A stretch of 49,921 nucleotides of DNA. Origin: Seminavis robusta. Taxonomy: Eukaryota > Bacillariophyta > Bacillariophyceae > Naviculales > Naviculaceae. Numbering within the stretch: position 1 is the first letter of the stretch; every line of letters begins with the position of its first letter. The position numbers and the translations under genes were made by a program. The stretch covers positions 1 to 49,921 of the forward strand of contig CAICTM010000641.1 in the NCBI GenBank assembly GCA_903772945.1, given 5' to 3'. A model generated the notes under the pieces. The model had not been told where the DNA came from. It ran no database searches and saw only the letters and a list, made by a program, of their open reading frames with translations. Of the stretch, positions 10,827 to 20,027 are shown piece after piece.

Positions 10827-11822
10827 ATGATTATCATCTGGGGACGCACCACCCGAAAATCCTTGAGGCCCGATAGCGCCGCCATCCTGGGATCCAACCC
10901 TCGTTGTCCGATGAGGGGTTGCGACGGAAGGTGCCAGCTGTTCAACATTACACGCTACTGCCATGCGTACTGGATCCCCCTCTTTCCACAAGGAGAACCC
11001 CGGCAGATCGTTCAGTGCCGTCAATGTCATGCCCTGTTTGACCTCTCTGAGTATCAGAGCTTCCAAAAAGCAGCCCTCGATGTTGCGGCTCGAAATGTGC
11101 TTCAGGCCATGGCAAATGCCAAGGCAGGAGAGAGCACACTCACCGACCTTTTGCGTCGCAATCAATTTACAGCGGCAGAAACCCAGGCACGAGCCATGCT
11201 CAAGAAAGACCCAATGAATATCAATATGATGTGCCATCTCAATGTGGCCCTGAACGGGTTGGGAAGGACCCAAGAAGCCGACAAACTGGAAAGCCAAATT
11301 GTCTTTCAATGGCAGAATCACTGCCGTGCGAAATGGATTGCCAGTGGCCGTCCCAAGGGCGTTTCAGCGTTTCCCAGGGTCATGATGAACCAAGCCACCT
11401 CAGAGTATCGGTTGGAAGCCAAGCAATTTTTCGAGCCCGAGAAGATCAGTGATGACACCGTCGCTCTCTACAAAATCTTGGCCCACCCCCGAAACGACGG
11501 CCCGAACGAGCCCTTTTTGGCCCCTGACAAGAGACTCTTCAAACTAGTGAAGAGCGGCAAATCTTTTGTGCTCAGCGAGATCACAGCGACTGGGTCCACC
11601 ACAGACGTCATCTCGTACATGGCAGAGCAGCCAGATATCCGAAAAGTGACAGCCGACGTTGCTTCCTTTTTGGGTGGCGGGGGAGATGCGGGGATGCCCC
11701 TGGCCACGGCTGAAGCAATCCCTGAGGTGGCATCGGCGGAGCCAACCAAGGGAGAAACCATGGCTGAAATGACGCCCCTTACCGCGGTATGCGAAACGAA
11801 GAGCATCCCAGAGGTCGTTTGA
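10827..11822 (+). CDS. Zinc-ribbon (zinc-ribbon_15-like) protein with TPR-like middle, 331 aa
   Basis: The N-terminus MIIIWGRTTRKS, followed by cysteines near residues 27, 32 and 36, HAYWIPLFPQG at 46-56 and a C-x-x-C at 64-67, matches the pattern of zinc-ribbon_15 proteins: an I-I-x-W-G start, a Cys pair, F/W-x-IPLFP, then ECxxC. Residues 103-165 look like one or two TPR-type helical hairpins (LLRRNQFTAAETQARAMLKK, then AEADKLE-like). The rest is unassigned, with a Gly/Ala/Pro-rich tail from 270. The start is well placed because the family begins right at the WG strand. No TM segment is seen. Function unknown; the zinc ribbon suggests protein or nucleic-acid binding. Confidence 0.75.
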   Translation: MIIIWGRTTRKSLRPDSAAILGSNPRCPMRGCDGRCQLFNITRYCHAYWIPLFPQGEPRQIVQCRQCHALFDLSEYQSFQKAALDVAARNVLQAMANAKAGESTLTDLLRRNQFTAAETQARAMLKKDPMNINMMCHLNVALNGLGRTQEADKLESQIVFQWQNHCRAKWIASGRPKGVSAFPRVMMNQATSEYRLEAKQFFEPEKISDDTVALYKILAHPRNDGPNEPFLAPDKRLFKLVKSGKSFVLSEITATGSTTDVISYMAEQPDIRKVTADVASFLGGGGDAGMPLATAEAIPEVASAEPTKGETMAEMTPLTAVCETKSIPEVV

Positions 11823-13786
11823 GAGACACGATCTAATCCGTACTTGGTTCATATAATAGATATTACATGTAGATCAGCTCGGTTCCTGTTCTTTTCAGTT
11901 TTTCGAAAACCCCTCGGCGCCCACTCTATCGCTGTTTCGGCCCAGCTGTTGGCCTCGTTCCTAGCTAGCCAAACTACACGGCGTGCCCTTTTGCTCTCTT
12001 CTGTACCGTTGTTTTGACTCGATGACACGAGCAAAGAGATGTAGGAGGCCGAATTAAAGATTATGTCGCCTACTGGCCAAGCGTCGCGAGCAGTTGAGCG
12101 TCGTGAGCATCGGGTTGAGATCAGAGCGAGTGATACTCCTAAGTTTTCCGTCGAATCCTGCCCAGTTTGGCTTCATAGCTCCACCTCGACACGTCCCAGC
12201 CTGACGGCCCGCCTTTCTGCCTCACCTCGCTTTGCTGCAAGGATCTCGATCAGCGACTTCACTGTTGAAGCAGAACGGAAGAAAAATGTTGCCTTGGTGC
12301 CGCACCGAGGCTGCCTTTGTTCCTGCCAGACAGGAGCCCAGCCCCATATTCGCTCCTCGCCATCATCGCCCGACGAGATCACAACCCAGCCCTTTCTGGA
12401 ACCCATGTATCGATGCCCCCCTTCAACTGAACTGAGTGTCAGGACATACTTGTGCCTGGGTTGGTGGTAACTTGGGTGCATCCTGGTCTTGCAGAGACTG
12501 ATGTCCATAGAAGCCAGGGCTTCCCATTCAAACTCCCACAGGGAGGAGAAGAAACCTTGGGATGTCCCCAAAGCTGCACCGTGCCCCCCTGTCACATCCC
12601 GAGTCTCTATGTATGGTTCTAACTGATGACACCACTGATTCGGCTTGAAAAAGAAAATTTTCCTGGTCGAGAAGGGAAAAGAGGCTGGATGGAACCGGCA
12701 GTGGTGCAGAGACAATCTCTGTTTTCGGGTTAGGCTCGTTTGTGCTTTTTGGTGATGTTGGTGTTGGCATGACAGCCACAGTCCGAAATGACCTTCCCTG
12801 TTGTGCACACATGCGGATAGGTTCATTGCTACAACAGAAGCAAGGTTCAATCATGGCCAGACCACAGTAGCTGGCAATGATTGGCAACAAGGTGTCTTCA
12901 TGTCCCCTCAACATGGCCAGGGGGCTCTCATTATAATTATCTTCCAAGACGCCTTTCAATACTGTTTGAGCCGACAGGGAAAAAACTATTTCTGGCAGTG
13001 GTTTGTGGTCACCTGCTGTTGTGTGATGATTCCGACACCAATGCAATGTTGGTGCAGTTTCCGTGTGAACTACTATGGCTGTCGTAATCAAACGGCGGGT
13101 ACGAGGGTATGGAAGGAGCCCCCCTCCCATATAGCAGTAAGCGGCCATGGGGCCGGGATCCTCCAAGCTCGCCACCTTTGGTCCCTTGCATGTCTGGGTG
13201 CGGTACCAGTCCATTGCCGTGTTTCCTTTCGTTGGATGATTGGTGGGTGGGTTTGATTTGACTTGACTTACAGTACTAGTGAGCAGTGTGGTTGCGTGAA
13301 AGCGACGCAGGTCTGGCGGCCAGTCGCGCCTTGAGTCCAGGAAGATTCAAAATCATATCGTACGTTCTGGCCTGTAAAATGGTTTAATATCTTTGATGGC
13401 TTACGTTTTACAAAGGCCCTTTTTGGGGCATTTATATTCGGCATTGTTTGTTCTTCCTGGCATTGTGCCTTCTTTATGACTCTTATAGAGCCAGTGACGA
13501 GTCTTAGTAACCAACAGCGACGCAACGCGAAACCACTGTTGGTGCAAAACTGCTTAGCTCACTTTTTCTTTTTCCCTCCATTTTGTTTCCTGCTTGCCGT
13601 TGGCTGTACGACTCACTGGCTTCTCAAACCGGGACAATCCCAAGGCTTCTCACCACCAACGTGTTCTTGCATGGCATTGACAGAGAGGTTCTTCCGTAAC
13701 ATACCAAGCAAACCCAACGCTTGATTGATAGCCTTCTCTCTCTCTCATTGAATTATTAAAAACCACCCAACAACACAGACAGTAGT
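11823..13786. other. Ambiguous region with overlapping minus-strand ORFs
   Basis: Two overlapping minus-strand ORFs (12173-12850, 225 aa; 12528-13214, 228 aa) in different frames could be exons of one gene, or chance. Fragments such as GWVVISSGDDGEERIWGW (12330-12400) and RGHEDTLLPIIASYCG (12850-12910) look protein-like, but I recognise no family and found no decisive splice pair. The stretch 13215-13786 holds no ORF of note and is CT-rich just before the PDZ gene. Confidence 0.3.
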
Positions 13787-14890
13787 ATGACCTCTTCGGA
13801 CCCAACAACGACCATGGTACACGCCGAGTGTGTTCCTCTAGTAGCAGGAGAGAATGACAATGACAATACTTACCTCCCAACAATTCGACTGGACGAATAT
13901 TTCGGCCAAGAAATGGTAGATGGAATTCCCACAGTAACAGCCGAAGACTATTCCGATCCTGACTACGACGATTTCTTTGACGCCATTATCACCAACGGCG
14001 AACCCTTGATGACCGCCGAGGAGGTGCAAGCACAACAAGAAGAATCACAATCCACCGACACTTCCTCCTGTGCCTTGGAAGAGTCATTGCCAACCATTAA
14101 TCAGGAAACCCGCAAGAATCATTATTCCAAAGTCCGTGCCGAATACGTGTCGGCCAGCTTTATCCGCAGCCGTGGCGATTGTTGGTCGCTCGGGTTGAAA
14201 ATCCACATGAACAAGAAACATCCCACGATTGCGCGGATTACTCCCGGCAGTCCCGCGGCACGGTCTCCCCTGCAAGTGGGAGATCGCTTGATGAGTATTA
14301 ATCACTATTCCTGCTTCCGAATGACCCACAACCAACTCCAAAACGCTCTACAAGCACCCGGGATGATTACCATTGTCGTACGAAACAAGGGCGGTGCCCC
14401 GGATGTCGTCGAGAGTATGCTCACCAAACTCGATGCCAACACCAAGATTGGCATTGGTGTTCGCAAGTCCAGTGAATTCTTTGGAGCACTGGAAATTGGA
14501 ACCATCAATCCACACTTGGGTGCCATGCATTCCTTGTTGAATCCCACTGATTTGTTGCTGGCCATTAACGGCGTCAGTGTCCAACAATATGCCGTTCAAG
14601 AAGCGGTACAAATGATTGCCAATTCCACTCACACCGTCACACTCAAAGTCAAGACGCGACACGAAACAGGAGTCGTGCTGGGTGAAGAAAAAATCGATTG
14701 CAGTATTGTGGAAAAACCAACCGCAAAGACACAACCTCAAGCACAACAACAGCAGCGCAGCACTACCACTCCCGCCATTACACGGTGGTTCCAGGCATTG
14801 CAACACCAACTCGAACTTCCCAGTGAACTTCCCAGTGAGCCTACCGGTGCTAGTATGGTTCTCCTTGGAACCGCCGTGCCAGCACAATAG
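13787..14890 (+). CDS. Protein with two PDZ domains, 367 aa
   Basis: Residues 1-105 are acidic and disordered (DYSDPDYDDFFDAI). PDZ 1 spans about 122-202: SLGLKI (carboxylate-binding strand), TIARITPGSPAARS, LQVGDRLMSIN and the closing strand MITIVVRN. PDZ 2 spans about 212-292: KIGIGVRKS, GTINPHLGAMHSL, NPTDLLLAINGVSV and TVTLKVKT. A Gln-rich linker follows and the tail is Pro/Ser-rich. There is no protease, kinase or TM domain, so this is probably an adaptor binding C-terminal peptides of partners. Stand-alone tandem PDZ proteins are common in diatoms (family knowledge). The gene is intact and intronless, and the start at 13787 follows a CT/CA-rich leader. Partners cannot be inferred. Confidence 0.85.
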   Translation: MTSSDPTTTMVHAECVPLVAGENDNDNTYLPTIRLDEYFGQEMVDGIPTVTAEDYSDPDYDDFFDAIITNGEPLMTAEEVQAQQEESQSTDTSSCALEESLPTINQETRKNHYSKVRAEYVSASFIRSRGDCWSLGLKIHMNKKHPTIARITPGSPAARSPLQVGDRLMSINHYSCFRMTHNQLQNALQAPGMITIVVRNKGGAPDVVESMLTKLDANTKIGIGVRKSSEFFGALEIGTINPHLGAMHSLLNPTDLLLAINGVSVQQYAVQEAVQMIANSTHTVTLKVKTRHETGVVLGEEKIDCSIVEKPTAKTQPQAQQQQRSTTTPAITRWFQALQHQLELPSELPSEPTGASMVLLGTAVPAQ

Positions 14891-15826
14891 ACAGACAGCT
14901 ACATTCCTCCCTCCTGTACATAAACTTCTACTACTAATTCATTACATAATAGACCAATGAACCATATCATATATATAGACCAATGAGCTCATTCATTTCA
15001 TCACATTTCTATCATTACTTAAACGGAAACCTTTAGTTCGGCCAGCTAGCTACGGTAGCTAGAGAGACCCCTACTGGGTTTCAGCTGTTGGCCACTCCTC
15101 ATGTTGTTTCAAAGCAAATTCCTCCTATATTAGGGAACAAGCCAAGCCAGTCTAGCAGTGCCCCGTGTTACTGGCTTCCCTGCAAACAGTACGGGAATGG
15201 TCGCAAAAGCAAGCCGGATCCTACAAAGGACCGCACAAGAAAGCAAGGAACTCTAGCTAGCTAGTCTAGCTAGCAAGTAGGCAACAAAGCGCTTTTTGCG
15301 GAACAACAACCTGTACCATAGCCAGCAAAGAAACGGCACGCAGCCAAGGTACATGTAGTCTAGTTGCACGGCAGACATCCCTTCCGGCAAAGAAATCCAC
15401 TTAGCCGATGGCTGGCTACAGGTACCGGTAGGGGGTGCACCAAAGGGAGCTCGAGCTGCATGCCGGCTCGAGTCGAGCAACTCAGTCCCGTTCAGAAGAA
15501 AGGACATGTATGTAAGCAGATCAGTCGCACTTGAGGTCCTCTCCGATCAAAGCCCAGCTGCGGAAGTAAAATCTGTAGGTACTCCGAGCTATAAGCTACA
15601 GTGGTGGCAACACGCCTCCTCAGGCGCTCTCGTCTCCTCTTTGGAGAGAGTGGGCGAGAGGGAGAGATCATAAAACCAAAGCGAAAGTAGCTAGAAGAAC
15701 CATAGAAGCTAATAACATCACAAGACACTCTGAACCCGAGTTTCCACATTTGAACAAACGAACGAACAAACAAACCACACACTAATAACCACACGAGATT
15801 TCTCGAACAGCAACAACTAAAGTATC
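14891..15826. other. Intergenic, repeat-containing
   Basis: Holds CTAG-rich runs (15045-15065, 15250-15275), the left copy of a ~95 bp direct repeat (15154-15251), a GGTACCGGTA palindrome at 15421 and AAC-rich leader DNA before 15827. Minus-strand ORFs here look accidental. Confidence 0.5.
15154..15251 (+). repeat. Direct repeat, left copy
   Basis: Ninety-eight bases from AGCAGTGCCCCGTGTTACTG to AAGAAAGCAAGGAAC, repeated with about 90% identity at 16485-16578, on the other side of the small membrane-protein gene. Confidence 0.85.
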
Positions 15827-16267
15827 ATGCAAACCACAGAATCTAATTCCGTCATTTACAAGTCCAATGTTGTTGACATTGAAACAGCATTGCCTGCTTC
15901 TGATGGGGCAGATGATTCCATGGGCAAGAAGAAAACTGACCTTGTTGGAGTCAAATGCAATAGTCCACCTGCTGCTTGCTCGTCTCCTTCAAGACGACTC
16001 AAGTGTGGCATACTTTGTTTCTGTTTTGTGATTATTATTATCCTTGCATTGGTTCTACATATACACCAATTCGTTGTAGCCAGGCAACAAGTAGTGGAGG
16101 TATCTAAAACCACGAGTGGCAATGTCAACAACATTTTTTCAACCACGGCACCTACTACGACACAAGAGGATGACTGGCCCGGCCTCCTGATCACGAGCCC
16201 TGAACACATCCAAAATGCCACTTTGACCACTTCGACAAATTTCAATTGTTTGTCGCCTCCTTGTTGA
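15827..16267 (+). CDS. Small single-pass membrane protein, 146 aa
   Basis: Residues 1-58 are polar with basic residues just before the membrane (SPSRRLK). Residues 60-80 form a strongly hydrophobic TM helix (CGILCFCFVIIIILALVLHI). Residues 81-146 are Ser/Thr-rich with N-glycosylation sequons (NAT and others) and end NCLSPPC. With no N-terminal signal peptide and positive charges on the N side, a type II topology (N-terminus cytosolic, C-terminus luminal or outside) is likely. The architecture matches N-terminal anchor regions of longer diatom surface proteins (such as LRR receptor-like proteins), so this may be the truncated head of a larger gene. The gene lies between two copies of a ~95 bp direct repeat. 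Confidence 0.6.
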   Translation: MQTTESNSVIYKSNVVDIETALPASDGADDSMGKKKTDLVGVKCNSPPAACSSPSRRLKCGILCFCFVIIIILALVLHIHQFVVARQQVVEVSKTTSGNVNNIFSTTAPTTTQEDDWPGLLITSPEHIQNATLTTSTNFNCLSPPC

Positions 16268-16833
16268 TAACCCCCTATAGAGGGAACTTTCCCAACTCTA
16301 CTGGAGTATGCGAACTTATTTTATTAGCAGTGATATATCTTATGGATGCATTAGACTGAAATGTTCCTGACCAAACCGAGGAGCTCTTGTTCCCCAGGTA
16401 CGTACCTACCGTAGCCTCTACACAGCAGTCCAACTTGCATGCCTTGAGATCACAAGTTACAGAACAATCCAGTCTACTAGTACTAGCAGTTCCCCGTGTT
16501 CCTGGCTTCCCTGCAAACCGTACTGGAATGGTCGCAAAAGCCGGATCCTACAAAGCACCGCACAAGAAAGCAAGGAACACTCAACCTTTCAGATCTAGAT
16601 CCAGCTAGCGAGAAAGCAAATCCATAGCTGAGTGGCTGTAGCAGACATCCATTTATCTAACAGTCAAAGCTTCGCTGTTATAAAAGTATAGGTACAGTAC
16701 GACTGTAGTCGTTGATTGCAAACTCCCCCCAAATGTTAAAGATTTAACGTCGGTCTCATGTGAGTCCCACATATCCATAGCCCATCGGCGACTGAGCATG
16801 AAATAGTGATGATTGTATTGTAGTTCTGGCTAG
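16268..16833. other. Intergenic, contains repeat copy
   Basis: 3' flank of the membrane gene with the right repeat copy. No ORF is supported. Confidence 0.5.
16485..16578 (+). repeat. Direct repeat, right copy
   Basis: Second copy of the 15154-15251 repeat in the same orientation, 1.33 kb downstream. It differs by a few substitutions and a 4-base deletion (CAAG). Confidence 0.85.
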
Positions 16834-17714
16834 CTAGGTGGTAGGATTATCGAGGATCATTTTGAGACGAAATTGAGCAGGCTCGTCCAGAGAAAACTCC
16901 ATCAACTCCTTTGCAGAAACTTCTGCGGCGGATAGCTGATCTTCTGGCAGATTGCCGTCCTTTCGAGCTTTCCGATGAGACAGAATGGAGTGAGCGGCAA
17001 GAAGACGTCCCCATGGCCGCCCTCCTGAAAAGAAGAGGGAACTTCCATCAATCTCTTCAAAGGTGGTAGGTGGCGTAACATCTCAAATTTGCAGCTTACG
17101 TATGGTTGGATCCAAAACTTTTAGAATGAAATCATTGCCGGATGGAACAAAGGTGAGGAAAAACCTGTCAAAATTGTTTTCAATATCGCCATGGAGACGG
17201 AGTAGGTTTCTTGGGTCGTCAATATCAGTCTCTTGCAAGTCAACTAAAGTCAAGTTCATTCTGTTGTTGTGCGGCCAAATATGAGCGTTCGTGACGTGCT
17301 CGGTTCCATTCCCCCCAAGAACTTGACAATGGTTCTTCCCATCCAAACCATAAAATCGCACGGCACTATCCCTGACTGTTCTCGACTCATGCGACGTGCG
17401 GCTCTGACTGATTTTTCCCCAACCCATCTCCATGTTTCTCATAGCCAAGTCGAGGAGTATAGGAGCAAAATGATCGGGTATTCCTGCTGTGGAGGCCTTT
17501 GATTTGTCGTAAGCCTCACTAGTGAGCTTTTCAGCCACGGATAACGCGCTGAATTGTGCAGCATTTGTCGCAAAACCCCGCTCTTTAAGCCATTCTCGGT
17601 ACCGTCATCCCCATTTTGTCCACTCTGTCGCCCCCGACCTCGACCTCCGTTCCCACGTTTTTTTCGGTTGCCGTTCTGCGGCGTGGCACCATTGTTTCTG
17701 TCAAAGCTTGACAT
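16834..17714 (-). pseudogene. HNH endonuclease-family protein, one frame break and one internal TGA
   Basis: Start at 17714 (MSSFDRNNGATPQNG, then a Gly/Arg/Gln-rich region). A one-base deletion near 17583 breaks frame; the next frame reads GFATNAAQFSALSVAEKLTS and continues through GIPDHFAPILLDLAMRNMEM. The HNH_2-type core follows: VRFYGLDGKNHCQVLGG, TNAHIWPHNN, DPRNLLRLHGDIENNFDRF. The AHI His, the N of RNLL and the H of LHGDIE fill the expected metal-finger positions. A TGA at 17083-17085 interrupts, but the same frame stays open for about 80 more codons (TPPTTFEEIDG … EFSLDEPAQF) to a TAG at 16834-16836, so the TGA looks like a CGA-to-TGA change. HNH proteins of this type are multi-copy in diatoms and often mobile (family knowledge). 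An upstream open frame at 17585-18034 overlaps the N-terminus and is probably not coding. Confidence 0.65.
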
Positions 17715-19445
17715 GCATATGGTAACGGCGATTGATCTTGACTTAAACTTGGAAAACAGAGAGATTCACTGGTTGGAATAATAGCGCTGGACGCTTGTTG
17801 TGTACTAGTATGTTGGCGTTGATGTTTGCTTGCTGCCGCTTTCGCCAACGATTTTGGCCTTTGGGTGTTTTTGCGTCTGTCGTACAGTACGACTGTTTCT
17901 GCGGTTGATCCTACAGTACTACCGGTACCGGTAGTCCGTGAGGTTTCCTCACGACTTAATGAAGGGGTTTGTAAGGGGCTAGTTGATCCAAAATTTGGCA
18001 GCACCGCACTCTCTGAGAAACAGCACCAAGACATTTTTTAATGATCTTTATCCGGTGGCTTTTGGGCTGGTTGGCACAGCCATGTTAAAGCAAGCTCCTA
18101 TCAATCCTTACAGAGATTTGGGTAGCCATGACAAATAAGCCCCAAACATCCTTGAAAAAGCTATGGGAAGAAAATGAGATGGGGTGATCCACGCCTGGTA
18201 TTGGATTTTTCACCCAAGGAGCGACGCTCCGAAAGGGGGATTCCATTCAGCATTCAAAAGGGGGTCCAATTCATAGTTTTGTGTTCAGAAAATTGGCACC
18301 CACCATGCTCCCCCACAAACATAAAGCACCATTGAAGAGACAGATGCTTTCTTGACTGAGAGTCACAAGACAGAAATCTCAACCCGTCCACAGCCCACAC
18401 ACGTCTGTCCCCATCAAAACAAACGGAAAAGGAAATGCACATGACACATGACTGTCATGATGGTATTATTCCATTTGTTTATTGATCCCTCCATCCTCAT
18501 TGTCCATGGATGGCTGATCAGATTGTGTTTTGAGTGACCGTGGAGAGATAATGCGAATGGCATACCACACAGCAGCGATGCCTTGAATCCATTCCTCTTG
18601 AACGAACCGTTGGATCCCTCTCTACTAGAACGAACTAGACCGGCGACGGTGGATTGGCAGGCTGAATGAGTGACGATTCGATCGATCGCACGCACCTCTA
18701 CAGTATTATCTCTCTTTCAAGCCTCACTCAAGTCGAGTGTCTCCAGTGCAGATTGGAAAACCATCCCTTGTTGCATCCTATGGACCATGGGATGGCAGCC
18801 AATTCTCGGCCGCTGACAGTCAAGTTGGTGGAATTTGAAGAACGAGGGTCAGTCTCCAGTTTTCTTCAGTACCAGTATCAGAATAGAAGAGAAATTCATA
18901 TCTATTTCTTACTTTCTATTCTCTTTCTGCTGACGGCCGCGGAAATACCATACTTGAGCCGATCGATCGCTCCGGATAACAAGAGAGGCTGCTGCTTCGT
19001 GGATTGACCAGCCTTATCACCAGCCTGCCTGAATAGAGAACTTATCCTTTTCGAGTTTTGTTTAAAAATAAGGCAATAGTCAACAGGAGGCAACACACAA
19101 ATTCGCACACAAAGAGAGTGGACTTCCTTCAGCGATACCGTAACTGAGATTTGGTTGTTGTTGCTGCTGGCTGTTGTTGGTTGCCTGTCTAGCAGGTGGT
19201 CACTCGTCAATAGTTGCTTGTAGCAGTCTTGAATTGCACCATTCATAGAGTATTTTCCTTCGGCCTCCACATACTTTTGGCCTATGCTATTTTGGTGACA
19301 GATCTTGCAATAGATCGTATCGTAATGCTGTGCCCAATTTCTAATTAGGTGATGCATCGATATTTGTTGGCAATGGTATTTGTCAGTCAGTAGCCACCAT
19401 TTGGTTGTTGCTCTTGGTGCACTAGCTAGCGGCAGTTGTTCTTGT
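17715..19445. other. No convincing gene; gene-fragment-like pieces
   Basis: Contains ACCGGTACCGGTAG (about 17922). Plus-strand DNA at 18680-18850 is related to 7380-7545. Overlapping ORFs at 18902-19450 have no recognisable motif. The last bases hold the left target duplication of the LTR element. Confidence 0.4.
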
Positions 19446-19906
19446 TGCACTACGCTAAAAGCTAGTGTAAAGATCTTTCGAGTGTTTTGAGTTTGAGAGA
19501 ATGAAAGTTATGAGAGAGATTAGAAAGCTATGAAAACTAATCAACGAGAGAGATCATCAATCAAAGGATCCGTAAAAAAAAACACACAAACCCGGAAACC
19601 ACGAGGACTGGCTTCCCGCGGGAGACTATAAAGTGTGATAGAGTAGGTTGTGGTAGTAATCCTACGTCTCTCCACGATCCTAAAACGGAACGCGTGGAAG
19701 GTTTGTCTAGCCTGGATCTAGTAGCATGGAAGTACTCCACGCTGGCTAAATATCTAGAGCGATGTTTCATCATCAACCTAGGTGTGACTAGCGCGGTCAT
19801 TGAGAACCCTGTCTCAAATGACTATTCACGAGAGACTCGGTCATGAGTCGAACTCAAACCCTATCTAGGATCGAGTCGCGAATAAGGCTAAGAGCCGTGT
19901 ATTGCA
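19446..19906 (-). repeat. 3' LTR of the gypsy element (461 bp)
   Basis: Begins TGCACTACGCTAAAAGC and ends GTGTATTGCA on the plus strand. It is longer than its partner by 38 bases, many of them single-base differences. Confidence 0.9.
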
Positions 19907-19916
19907 TTCGCCCCCT
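19907..19916 (-). other. Polypurine tract
   Basis: Minus-strand AGGGGGCGAA directly next to the 3' LTR, the expected place for plus-strand priming. Confidence 0.6.
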
Positions 19917-20027
19917 GACAAGGGTCACAGAAGGCGCGACAGCAGTCGGACAAGGAGAACATATGATTTAAATGCGGGCACTCTCATGAGATTTGGATGT
20001 AGACATGTGCGTCGCACGATGGCAATC

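Noticed and set aside
12173..12850. 225-residue minus-strand ORF as a confident gene
   Set aside because: It overlaps another long frame and no family or splice pair was found; kept only as an ambiguous region.
17083..17085. TGA as selenocysteine codon in the HNH gene
   Set aside because: The position is not a usual Cys/Sec site, no SECIS-like element was seen, and the gene has a separate frame break, so simple decay is likelier.
18902..19450. 182-residue minus-strand ORF as a gene
   Set aside because: No domain, and it overlaps the LTR boundary; treated as accidental.
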